A stretch of DNA of 64,000 nt from Brachionus manjavacas. Taxonomy: Eukaryota; Rotifera; Eurotatoria; Ploima; Brachionidae. Location of the stretch: contig JAHQIY010000003.1 of assembly GCA_019054805.1 (NCBI GenBank), positions 6,572,001-6,636,000 on the forward strand, read 5' to 3'. Both the position numbers and the translations under genes were made by a program. Each line of letters begins with the position of its first letter. Position 1 is the stretch's first letter. Below are positions 44,965-55,753 of the stretch, piece after piece. The notes below the pieces were generated by a model, which searched no databases, was not told the origin of the DNA, and worked only from the letters and a program-made list of their open reading frames with translations.

Positions 44965-45790
44965 TTATTTTTTAACTGTACCGAGCTTGACTCCTTCAGA
45001 ATAAAAATAAAAATAAAAATTAAGTTAAGTAAAATAAAATCAAAAAATATGAATAAAGTTTGAAAGAGTTAATAACCTGGAATAAAAAATAGATATATGA
45101 TAATGAGAGTTTTAGGTCATTCAGGTTTAAATAGTTTAGGTTTCAGGAAAAAAAGAGGAAATTGTAAGGAAGCAATTACACAATGGAGTCGGGTATTCGA
45201 TATTTCTTGATTCGAAACCCGCTTTGTATTTATCCACCAGTCTGACAACTAATGGAAAAGAATGACTCAGTCCTATCCTAACATATCTCTCACTCAACTC
45301 AAGAAGTCGATTCGAGACTGTCAGTAATTTAAGTTTATTAAAAGCCTCCTGATGCATGATGCTGGAGGGAGTATCATATTTTAATCTGAGGATAGATCTG
45401 ACTGCTGTATTCTGAATTGCTTGTAACTTTTTGATATTATTTTCTGAAAATGAATTCAAGCAAGGAAACGAATAGTCTAGAATTGAACCAACTAAAGATT
45501 TATTAAGATTTCCCAACGTTTTTTGATTAAGACCCCATTTTTGTTTGACAGAATCTTAATTAGATTTAGCCTTGTATTGCAACGTTCTTTTATTTCGTCA
45601 ACCAGTGTATTAAAATTTAATTTAGAATCAATACCTAGAAAAATAATTAATACCTAGATAATTAATTATAAATAATTAATTATTTAATACCTAGAAACTT
45701 AATTTCTTTTTGGCTTTTTATTCTATTTCCATAAATATTAATGTCCATTTTATTAATGCATTTTTTGATTATTATAGTATCAAAAAATAG
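44965..45790 (-). mobile_element. LINE reverse transcriptase C-terminus and 3' end, GGAGCT-hairpin family
   Basis: Minus-strand reading: DINIYGNRIKSQKEIKFLGI near 45750, then FNTLVDEIKERCNTRLNLIK near 45600, then the open frame 45516-45136 (LDYSFPCLNSFSENNIKKLQ, then RSILRLKYDTPSSIMHQEAF, then ERYVRIGLSHSFPLVVRLVD). The 3' end is at about 44975, with TCTGAAGGAGTC then AAGCTCGGTACAGTT. An 80-base tandem of ATACCTAG and AATTAATTAT words at 45630-45710 interrupts it. This is the best-preserved member of the family here. Confidence 0.85.
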
Positions 45791-45883
45791 AAAAAATAAA
45801 AAAATGAGAAACACAATTAATTCATACAAAAACTTAAACAAATTGATTTCCTAGTTTATATTAATTTGTTTTTTGTCGTTTAG

Positions 45884-46080
45884 CCGGAACTGTGTCAATT
45901 GACTTGTTATTTTTACGAGGTCTGCCACGCTTTTTTTGAATTGGAACTGGTATTGTTGCTGTGTGATCGCTTTCTTACTAATGGTAATTGAATTCTAGGT
46001 CATTTGAAACTTTAATCGGTTGATTGTTTTCAACTTGAGTTATTGTCGATTCTTCAACAATTTTCCAAATTTTCTCTGGT
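45884..46080 (-). pseudogene. AT-hook protein fragment, probably a MULE transposase C-terminus
   Basis: One minus-strand frame gives KIWKIVEESTITQVENN, two stops, then ESDHTATIPVPIQKKRGRPR and KNNKSIDTVPAKRQKTN with a final stop near 45886. IP-x-KKRGRPRK near the C-terminus is typical of SWIM-type MULE transposases, whose tails carry an AT-hook. The stops mark it as dead. It could instead be the last exon of a lost host gene. Confidence 0.4.
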
Positions 46081-46200
46081 AATTTTTAGCTATTTTAGCT
46101 TAGAAGATAATTTTTTCACAAAGAAATAGATTCAGTTTTATTGTCTTTCATCAGTTTATTAGTAATTAGAAATTGATGTTTTAATAGATATTATAATTAT

Positions 46201-46492
46201 AATTGTCCGTATTCTATCCTAGTGGATAACGGGGAGGCGCTCATCTCCTTTTCAAGTACCTTTTTGAGCAACGGCTTCGATCTGATGCAGAGGCTACTGC
46301 ATCGAGCTAATCATCTACACCGCTATTAATACCCAGTCGAAACTGGTCCACCTATTTTTATGATGAAAGAGGTTTAAACATTCGCCCCGTATTGCAGAGA
46401 TATTTTGAAGATTTTTTCACCCTCAGCGGGTTTTGAACCCTCGATCCTCTGCTTGCATGACTAACACGCAAATCATTCGGCTATAAAGGCTT
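46201..46492 (-). mobile_element. tRNA-derived SINE, copy D (full length)
   Basis: The clearest copy. From about 46492 on the minus strand: TATAGCCGAATGATTTGCGT (A-box region), then CAGAGGATCGAGGGTTCAAA then ACCC (B box GGTTCAAAACC), then a body containing ATCTCTGCAATACGGGGC. The 3' tail near 46201 reads GGAGATGAGCGCCTCCCCGT then TATCCACTAGGATAGAATAC. The head can be drawn as a degenerate tRNA, but there is no acceptor stem closing it, so it is not a working tRNA gene. Confidence 0.8.
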
Positions 46493-46839
46493 TTAGATGT
46501 TATAATTAAGAATCAATTATTAATTATTTGATCAAAAAATCATCTGAGTTTTTACAGATTATTAATAATATATTTGAGAAATTGGTAAAAAATAGATAAG
46601 TTTCTTTTAATACACTTAACATAAAAAAATATAAAATAATTTAATAAGGTACAAAATAATATTTTAAGATATTTGAATAAAATATATTAGATATTATATA
46701 CGTTGGATATTTCAATAATTAAAATTAGATACTAAATTCATTTAGATACGGTATTAAATAGTAGCCATTTTTTTATTTAATATATTTTTTCAGCCTAAAA
46801 TAGAAAAGCTAATAATTTTGAAATCATCAATGTCTGAAT

Positions 46840-46965
46840 GTAACGAGTGGAGTCCTCAAGGATTAGCCTTAGATGCTTTTAATTCTTATTACTTAACAAC
46901 GATCTCCCAAATGGCTGGATGAACAAGTGTGAGCAGCATTATAAATATTGATTATACATAATTTT
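46840..46965 (+). mobile_element. LINE reverse transcriptase scrap
   Basis: AACGAGTGGAGTCCTCAAGG reads as a decayed SGVPQG box, followed by a garbled PLLF region (LALDAFNSYYLTTI) and an IND-like SQMAG. Too short for family assignment. Confidence 0.35.
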
Positions 46966-47224
46966 TGTCATGAGTATTATTTTAAGTACAAAAACTAATT
47001 TTACTTTAAAACGTCAAATATTTTATTTCTAGTTGGTCAATTACTTGATATGGCAAGTTTTTTTTTCTATTTAACTTTTTTGAAATTATGAAATTACGTT
47101 GTTTGAGTAAAACTCAATACTTTAGCATGTTAAAATTTGAAATATAATTACGCAATTATTTCTAAAAATGTAAAATAGAATAAAAAATTTGCCATATCTA
47201 GATTTATTTCTTTTATTATAATAA

Positions 47225-47335
47225 TTATAATAATATTTAAAAGCTACAGCAAGACTAGCTTGCGGAGGTGACCTACTAGGAAGTCACCTATGGTATTCTG
47301 TTTCCAAGAAATCCTGTTTAAATTTTTAGGTCAAA
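47225..47335 (-). mobile_element. LINE 3' tail with ATT repeats
   Basis: On the minus strand, AGGTGACTTCCTAGTAGGTC then ACCTCCGCAAGC, CTGTAGCTTTT and an ATT/ATA microsatellite. This resembles the tail of the 30.9-33.0 kb LINE (CCGTAGCTC then ATT repeats). A small AGGTGAC/GTCACCT hairpin is present. Confidence 0.4.
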
Positions 47336-47577
47336 ATTAGAGTTAAGATTCTCGGTAGAAAAAGCTGTAAGAGGAAAATTTTATAAATAAATGTTATTAT
47401 TAATCATTTTAATCAGCTGATCAGCTATTCGGAGTTCGAACCTTCTTTCTTTTAGAAAAATTTCAAATTGATCACATTTATGAATTTAAATGAATTGAAT
47501 CTAAAAAAAAGCTGTAATGATTTAGTTGCAGTAGTATTAGTATTGATTGTTTTTTTAAAAAAATTTAATTAAATGTT

Positions 47578-47940
47578 TCCCAATAAATTGATTGTTTTTA
47601 ATCAAATTGTATGTTAATTTAGAAATGAAAAATAAGATTTCTACAATTGAAACGATGACCGAATTTTAATATTTAAATAAAATAAATTTACAAAATTCAA
47701 AAAAAATTCTGATTTGAATACGTCATAGAGATAAGAAATAAATTAATTCCAAAATATTGATATTTTCCTGTTAATTAAAATTAATCTTTTTTTGTTGAAT
47801 TTACTGAAACATATTTTGTTTCATTTTGTTTCATCATCAAATTTTAAAAAGCTTAATTTTGTCAATTTAAATTAATGAAAAAGAATATTATTTTTGTAAT
47901 TTTTGGAAGATTTGTATGAAATTTCACAATGCCATAGAAA
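47578..47940 (+). repeat. Dispersed 360-base direct repeat, copy 1
   Basis: Begins AATTGATTGTTTTTAATCAA and runs to about TTTTTGGAAGATTTGTATGA. The same order of blocks, with roughly three quarters of bases matching by eye, recurs at 54640-54993 in the Cas-family intron. No terminal inverted repeats, tail or coding capacity are seen. Confidence 0.65.
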
Positions 47941-49199
47941 AATTTTAAATTAATAAAACTACTAGAAAATCATTTATTAATTTTGCAGACAAATAAATCA
48001 AAAATTTTGAATCTTCGAGAGTATTCCATGTGATTTACAGTATGTAAACGTTAAAATTGAATAAAAGCGAGGATCAAAAAATCCAAACATTGCGGCTTAA
48101 ATTGGCTCTGTGAATTTTATTTTTACCTTTATCTAGGCTTTTCTGGAATAATGCTTTGGAATCAACATAAAATGAAGTTAAAGACGAAGCCACCTTAAGA
48201 GACCAATAACTTTTTCGTGTAATCATTGTCTGTATAAATAAATTATTGTCGGATTGGTAATTAGATTGTGATCAAAATTTCATACTGCAAAATAATTTAC
48301 AGTAAAGTCAATTTAAAACATGTTCAAGACCAGAAAAGGAAAAAAAAATTCCTTAACTTCTATTTAAAAAATAAATTGAATTTTTTTTTCTCTTGCCGGT
48401 TAAAAGAACCACTATTAAAATTTCATTTAATCAGCGATTAAAATTTTTATCATCTCTTGATTCTTTATTTTCTATAAATATTTTCCAAAATTGAATTTTT
48501 TTTTTAAAATAAAAACTGTTATCAGAAAAATGTAAATGTTCACTTCAATCAAAATTTAAATTAAACAATTAAACAAAAAATATTATTTTAGATGCTTGGC
48601 TAGAACTTTTCTATAAAACTATCCCCGGCTATGAATTTAATCATATTAAAATGATGATCATGAACAGTCAACTTTTTTTAATTTGAATTTTGAATTTGAA
48701 TTTGAAATTAGTCTGGCTTTGTTTTTTTAATTTTTTTTTGCATGAGTTTCAATTAAAATAAAAATTTCTAAAGGAGAACAAGTTCTAAAATCAGGAGTTT
48801 TCGGGTTTAATTTATTAAATCTTTTTTCTTTAACTCCAAAAAAAACATATTCATAATGCGGAATTATTAAAACTTGAAATTTTTAAAAATTTGAATGAGG
48901 CCACTTCTTAATATGCCGATCCTGAAGCCTGTCAGATAAAAACAAGCACTGCTTATAATCATAATTTGGGAAATAATCCAGTCTTCTAAAAAATTCAAAA
49001 ATCTTCACACATTATATTTACTATCTAGGTTTAAGAAAAAACTAAAATCACGTAAGACTTAAATGACAAGTTGAAATTCATAATCAAATAAAAATTTCAA
49101 TCAGTTTTTATGTTGAATATTACTATCAATCGATTTTTTTATTTAAAAAATAATAGAAGAAAGTCAACTTGATAAATCTCTTCTATAAGAAATTCGAGT

Positions 49200-49890
49200 G
49201 TTTCAAGTTTGTTTTGAGAGCTTCAAGGTGTGTACAGGACTTCAACAAAGGCTATGCGCATCAACGCCAAATTGGATACCCCGATCACCATCGATGGTAC
49301 ACAAATCGAGTGTGTAAGCGAATTCACATACTTAGGAAGCACCATCAGTACATCAATGGGAACATACAGAGAAATTAAGAATAGACTTGCTAAAGCAAAG
49401 AGTGCCTTTGCTAGAAACCAACCAGCTGCAGCAAGGAAACAAAACTTAAACTGTACAACACTGTAGTAAAATCGACACTGATGTACGATAGCGAATGTTG
49501 GGGGATGTGTGAATCTGACAAGAAAAGTCTAAACACCTTCCACACTGGAAGCCTGCATAGGAATCTCAGAATACAATGGCCTGAGCATTGTCAAATGCTG
49601 ACTTAAACACAAGAACATATTCAGAGTCATTAAGTCAGTGTATTAACAATAAAAGAATGCGATGTATCAAAGAAACACGAATACCTAAAAGAGCTCTTCA
49701 ATGGACCCCTCAAGGGAAACGTAAGACAGGACGACCAGCAGTAACATGGAGGTCAACAATCATGAAAGAGCTCATCGAAATGGGAATGACATGGGGCAAG
49801 AAGCAAGGGGAAGGCAAAAAATTGACTTGAGTTGAAATAAAAAGTAATGACCCTATGCACCACAAGAAATAAATAAAGAAAAAAAATTTT
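49200..49890 (+). mobile_element. LINE 3' end, copy 2 of the young family
   Basis: Nearly identical to copy 1 at 3.5-4.05 kb, but it extends further 5', reading MRINAKLDTPITIDGTQIEC then FTYLGSTISTSMGTYREIKN. A 16-base deletion after AGTGCCTTTGCTAG (near 49415) and a 1-base loss near 49586 break the frame. It ends at CACAAGAAATAAATAAAG and an A/T tail near 49890. Confidence 0.88.
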
Positions 49891-50236
49891 TTTTAATATT
49901 TTTTTTAAATAATTTTTTGAATTTGAATCCCCTAATTAAAGAATAATCAATAGATACAAATAAAAAAGTAAATACGAATATTTTAAAATGGTTAGAATAC
50001 CTTTTAGCAGACTACGCACCTCTTGGACTAGATTTAAATAAAATTGAACCAAGAAAAAAATCTTTATATATAAACAAAATTTATTTAATTTTGATTTAAG
50101 AAAAAAATATAAATATATAATTCTACAATTAAAATTTTAAAACATTAAATTACAATTGACAAAAATTTGGCTTATTTTAAAATCAAATAAAAACAATTTG
50201 AGAATATTTTAAACATTTTGTCTCATAAAATTCTCA

Positions 50237-53200
50237 TTAGTAACTATAAAAACTCTTTAGAATTTGTTTATTAAAGCTTTCTGCGGAAACGTAGACATTC
50301 TTCATTGACTCTTGAAGCATCTGTCTCTGAACGTCGGTTACTTTATGGTCAAAACTTTTAATTTTAATAACATAATTTTTCAGAGAACTGCACATATTGC
50401 TGGACAAATTATACAAATTTATTTTTAGCACTTCATTGTGAAGATTTTGCTGCAAAGTGTCGCAAATAAAAATAAGCTTGTGCCCATTCAAGGCCAATTT
50501 GTTTGCCAATTCAACTTCAAGAGCCATGTGCTTGTTAATTTTTTCCATAAGAGCTTCATAGATCACCTTTAAATCAGAAAAATTCTCTTCAACATGCTTC
50601 AAATAGAATTTAAGAAGCATTTGGTCGCTCATATTGAGTCTGGACGCTTCGCAGTCATTTAAGCTAGTTGCCAATTTTATTTCGCGCTTTATTTTCTCAT
50701 CGTTACGCTTAAGGGTCATGCACAAAGCTGATGTGTTGGAAACTTTTTCAACCAATTTATCCAAATTTTCTCTTTTCAGCTTCATACATTGTTCCTCTTC
50801 TAGCTCATCTATTTCGCAGTAATCGTCCTCATTGCAAAATTGATCTTCTTTGCTCCCAAAATTGGCATCATTTTCGTGTTGTATTTGATTAGAACTCGTC
50901 TCTCGGTCAAAAAAGAAAATTTTTTCCTCATTAACCAAATCTTTCAATTCATTTAAAATGTTTTTGAATGACACAATCTCGTTTTTGGGATCTTCTAAGT
51001 CCATTTTTTCAATAAAATTATGAAATTCTTCTATTTGGTCAATTAATTTTTTCAACTTGTTGAATATATTCAAATCAGGGTGAAAACAGGCGTATTCTTG
51101 CTTGATCAATTTCAAATTATTATTGACAAATTCGTTCAAAATTGGTTTTAAACATTTAGAATTGTCATTGATCAAAATTTGATTTGAACTAAAATTTTCC
51201 ATATTTGAAATCAGATGATAAATGCGCTCAATTTTATCGTCGAAATCCAATTTCAAATCGTGCCGTGTTTTGGGTTCATCGTAGTTGGAATACTCACTGA
51301 TGCGCTGATTGATTGAACACCGTGATGCCGTTTCGACCAAACTAATTAGATGCTCTGAGTTGAGGCTGATTAAAGAAGATGTACTAATGCCTGAATCAAT
51401 TGTTGGACTGATTGATTTTCTGGATTCCTCTAGCTCTTTTATTAGTCTACTTGTAGGTCTATTGTTTGCAGGTATATCATAGTCGTAGTCGTCCTCATCA
51501 CTTTTCCTTTGTGAACTGCAGTCACTTGAACTAGTCGAAGTGTTATATGATAAATTTTTCGGATTAGTTTTTAATTTGGCTGGAAGATTTATTTTATTCG
51601 TTTCTGGTCGTGTTAAAGTACCATCTTTATCTTTGAAAGCATGCTGATCCAATGAGTTCTAAAAATTGAATTTGTATTAATATCAGATCAAAAAAAACAT
51701 TTTTTCTTTATTAACAGATCTAAATATTTTTATTTTCAAATTCAATATTTTAAATTTCAAGAAAAATACAAAATACAGAGAGAACTGAGTAAATTTAGTG
51801 TTGAGTTTTACACATAGAGGCCAAGTTTGAATAAAATGTACATTCTGAATTTTAGAAGAAAAAAAAATTTTTTTTCTAAAGGGCTAAAATTGGTTTTATC
51901 AGCTAATGATCTTAATGTATCAACCAAATTTGGCAAAAATTGCTTAGCTGTAAAAACGAACACATGAATGTTCCATTTTATTCAATTTATAGAATTTATT
52001 TTAGCTATTTGAAAAAAAAAATTTCAAATTTTTTTTTCATTTTCTACTCTTTTTTTGTAATGAAATTCAAGGTGCCTTTAACTCAAAATATTGTTTTATT
52101 AACTTAATTTCTATGCTGCAACCCTAATCATAAAGCACTTATTACATTTATCCCAGATAATAATTTTCTATGTCTAAGCTCACATTCAAAATCAGAAATA
52201 CAATTAAGAATAAATTAGAAATTATTCAAAATACACCTCTATGACATTTCTTGAAAAACAAATGATTTTACTTGGTAAACATCTTAGGGCAAGAATAAAG
52301 AATCGCGGATTCTATTTCAATTTGATCATTTCAATTGAGCTAAATTTTAATAGCTTTTAAACAAAATGATAAATTTTTTATACGATAATTTGGATTTTTA
52401 GAAAAATATTTAAATTGTGCACTTCTCTGCAAACTTATTGCGTGTCTGATTAAAATTCTTTTGTTAATATTCAAAATGCATTATTATTTAAACAAAAAAA
52501 GTATTTTAATATCAAAGAAAACATGATAACAATTAAATAAAAATTCTATTCATCGATATTTAATTTTGCTTTTGAATTGTATTCTTTAGTAAATAATACT
52601 AACATATTTAAAAAATGAATTAATTAATTTAAATTTTGTTGTTTTATTCTATCATTTCTTAACTCTTAGATTTATCTCCTTAAATCTAATCTTCGCAAAT
52701 ATATTTTTTTAAAACGACTAATTATTCTTTTTTAACCAAATTTACTGAAATATTCTTTCCCGTATAAAAGCTATTGAACCTCCGATAGTTGAAGTGCAAA
52801 AAAAAGTTGATGCAAGTACCGACGACAATCATGATAATAACAATTCATTCGACATTCGATGCTTTCTTTGAGTTAAATAATGGTACTGGGATTATTAGAA
52901 CTAATCCAGATAATTGAAAGTTCTCCAAGTGTACTTGTTATGATTATTTTAAAACTTGGATGTGCAAACATAAACTTTTAAATGTTTTTGCTAACAATCA
53001 AACCTTTCTACCTGAAAATATTTTGATTCAGAAATAAAAAAAGGGAAATAAAAGAAGCCTAAACATTGGCATGAAAGAGACTATTTTTTTTATAACTTTG
53101 GGATTTATGAAATAAAATTGTGTTTATGCATCTAAATATAAATTATGAAACTTAATTTGTGTTTTTGTTTTCATCAAGTAAAATTGGTGATAATTTTAGT

Positions 53201-55753
53201 AAATTTGATGAATTAAAATTAACTAGCCATTTATAACAAAACTCATTACTAATTCAGGAACAATCAGGTTTTGGAAAAATCTACGAGCCGCTGCTAATCT
53301 TTTCTTCCTTATTCAAAAAATTGTAGAAACACCTAATAGAAAGAAAAAATTTGTTTCCTATTTTTTTACATCTCCAAAGCGTTTTGAAATGATAGTCTTA
53401 TCTAATAAACTAATAAAAATGAATCTTCCCCTTACAAAACACATTGAATCAATTCATTCTTAGATTCAAGATAATTTAAAGAAAACATAAATTGTCATTT
53501 AATTGAAGAATACAATATTACTGCAGGTGTTCCTTAAAGTTCAGTAGTAAGTCCATTACTATTTAATACTTTTATCAATGAAATACCTTAAAGAGTTAAA
53601 ACAAATAGTCAATACTTTCTTCTTTTTGCTGACGATTTGTTTACATTCTAGATTTTAAAAAAAAAGAAATCTAGAAAATGACTTGGACGAATTTAGTTTT
53701 TAGCTATAAAATTTGACTCAAAATTAACCTTTAACCCAATGGTTGATGAAATAAAGCAATGTTGTAATTCACGGTTAAATTTAACTTAAATATAGTCAAA
53801 CAAAAAATAGGGACTAAACTATTACACACTAGGAAACCTATATAAATCTTTTTATAATTGATTACTTTTTTCCGTGTCTAAATTCATTTTCGGAGACAAA
53901 CATTAAAAAAATTCAAGTCTTACAAAACTCAGCAGTTCGTTATATACTTAAACTGAAATATTATCCTCCTTCCAATATTGTGTACCATGAGACCCTGATA
54001 AACTTAAACTCTTAACTCTCTGAAATCGACTTTTTGAATTGAGCGAAAGATATGTAGCGGGAGAACTGCGTCATTCTGCTCCATTGGTTTTCAAGCTGGT
54101 TTTGAATCAAGATGTCGAATACCCAACTCCAGTGTGTAATTGGTAACTTACTAGATATTCTTTCTTTTCTAAATTTTTCAGTACTTAAACATGTTCCAAC
54201 TGTCAATACTTTTACAATTTGTCTATTTTAATTTTCCATTTATATTATATTTTAATTTATTTTACTTGTATCTTATTTTTACTTTGAATTTTATTTTTAT
54301 TTTTTCTTGATTTTATGTTTTTTTTCAATCTGAAAGAGCTTGGCCCAGATAAAGTAAATAATAATAGATAAACTTACGAATAAAGGTGTTGAAAATATTT
54401 TTCTCATTGTGACTTTATTCAAAAATGCTTCCAAATATTAAATTTTATTATCACCATAATCTAAGAATTTGAAGGCAATATGAATTTTTGTTTGAAAATT
54501 CAAAAACATAATTTAAATCCTTATAAAAAATATGGACTTGGAACTTCAAATTTTTTCTGTAAACTTTAAAAGGCGAAATAAAAAATGTTTTATTAACAGC
54601 CCAGTTTAAAGAAAAATAAAAAAAAATATGTGCCAAACAAATTGATTATTTTTAATCAAATTGTAAATTAATTATGAATTGAAAAATAAGATTTTTACAT
54701 TTATAACCACCTAATTCAAAATTATTTAAGTAGTTAACAATTAAATAAAATAAATATAAAAATTGCAAAAAAAAATCCAATTAGAATAGATCATAAAGAC
54801 AAAAAAATAAATAAATATTAAAATATTGATTAAATTAAAATTAAATTTTTCTGTTGAATTCAGTGAAATTTATCTTTTTTCATGCTGTTTCATATTCACA
54901 GTTTAAAAAGCTCATTTTTTCAATTTAAATTAATGGAAAAGAATTTTATTTTTGTAATTTTTGGAAGGTTTGTATCAAAATTAACAATGTCGTATTTGAA
55001 AAAAATCGTCACCTATTCTTATGTTAGCAAACGCTTGTAAGACATGTAGCAATATTTCTAGACAATAAAATAAAACATTTTAAGGCATTTAAAAATCTAT
55101 TTCAATTGTGCACTTAGAAATTTGAAATTCGATCAATATTTTTACTTTTCTTTTTTTTTCAAGATTTTAATCTGTCATTGAAAAATTTAGTTTGTTCACC
55201 TATTAAATTATTAATGAAAAAAATATGAAAAAACAAAAGAAATAAAGCCATATACTCTCAATGAAGATGAAAAAAAAAGGTTTTTTTATATAGTCTTGAT
55301 CATTTACAGATTTTTTATCAGACTGCTCTTATTATTAAGATTTTTTTTTAATTACACTAATCTTTAACAATTATTAGTTTTTTTCTTTTTCTTAAGAAAT
55401 AAAAAAATGTCGAAAAAAAAATTTTAAAAACTTACTTGACTATTCGACGCTGATGCTGATGAAATTGAATTAGAAGAATTTTTGGAAATTAAATTCGATT
55501 TATTCAATTGTAAGCTAATTATTTTGAAAATAGATTTTTCGTCATTTGTGATTTTTAGTCGATTTCCGGGCACAAGTCCTGTCTTGTTAGTTTTTATCAA
55601 TTTACATAGCCACCATCCTTGCATGGCCATAAAATCTATCTCGAGCACTTGAAATAGATCATTCCTGCAAAAGCTCAATTCTTCATCACTTTCAGATTCG
55701 TTGTCGTAAAGAGCTATGGCGTATCGATTCATTCTATTTTTATTGTTTGTCAT
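50237..55753 (-). CDS. Cas-family adhesion scaffold (p130Cas/BCAR1-NEDD9-EFS family)
   Basis: Docking protein of integrin and Src/FAK signalling at focal adhesions. Two exons (55753-55436 and 51658-50237) join in frame into 579 residues, near the length of EFS and shorter than BCAR1. The N-terminal SH3 domain is about 12-71 (AIALYDNESESDEELSFCRN, then GWWLCKL, then KTGLVPGNRLKI). The substrate region is short, with only two YxxP sites that I see: YDIP at about 166 and YDEP near 230. A helical, serine-rich bundle is about 240-345. DDYCEIDELEE, in the position of the YDYVHL Src-docking site, comes next. The C-terminal FAT-like domain holds MLLKFYLKHVEENF then LALNGHKLIFICDTLQQN, matching the vertebrate SAHKLVFIGDTL core. 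A good acceptor (TTTGTTTCTAG) lies 29 bases before the ATG. Confidence 0.92.
52290..53050 (+). mobile_element. MULE-type remnant (SWIM zinc finger and possible end)
   Basis: At 52905-52990 the plus strand reads FSKCTCYDYFKTWMCKHKLL, which fits the CxC...CxH SWIM zinc finger found in many MULE transposases (pattern C-T-C, about 7 residues, C-K-H). At 52310-52480 the sequence resembles the inverted repeat of the 37.8-kb MITE (TTTCAATTTGATCATTTCAA, then TTTTAATAGCTTTT, then a GCACTTCTCTGCAAAC block). Whether these belong to one element is inference. A SWIM-bearing host gene fragment is the alternative. Confidence 0.4.
53230..54375 (+). mobile_element. LINE, decayed, GGAGCT-hairpin family
   Basis: Antisense to the host gene. 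It reads ANLFFLIQKIVETPNRKKKF near 53300, a GVP-like box at 53525 with SPLLFNTFINEIP, FFLLFADD near 53620, NIKKIQVLQNSAVRYILKLK near 53920 and PPSNIVYHETLINLNS near 53970. It ends near 54340 with AATCTGAAAGAGCTTGG and an A-rich tail. Many stops and frame changes; older than the 45-kb copy. Confidence 0.75.
54640..54993 (+). repeat. Dispersed 360-base direct repeat, copy 2
   Basis: Begins AATTGATTATTTTTAATCAA and ends near ATTTTTGGAAGGTTTGTATC. Colinear with 47578-47940 and in the same orientation. It lies inside the Cas-family intron just downstream of the LINE remnant. Confidence 0.65.

Larger units (their letters stand above)
46493..49195. other. Long gene-free stretch with small element debris
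   Basis: AT-rich. It contains a LINE reverse-transcriptase scrap (46840-46965), a LINE tail (47225-47335) and one copy of a 360-base dispersed repeat (47578-47940). No gene. Confidence 0.5.
51659..55435 (-). other. Cas-family intron 1 (3.8 kb), element-rich
   Basis: Strong donor GTAAGT at 55435 and acceptor ATTTTTAG before 51658. Contains MULE-like debris (52290-53050), a decayed LINE (53230-54375) and the second copy of the 360-base repeat (54640-54993). No additional exon with YxxP motifs was found in it. Confidence 0.7.
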
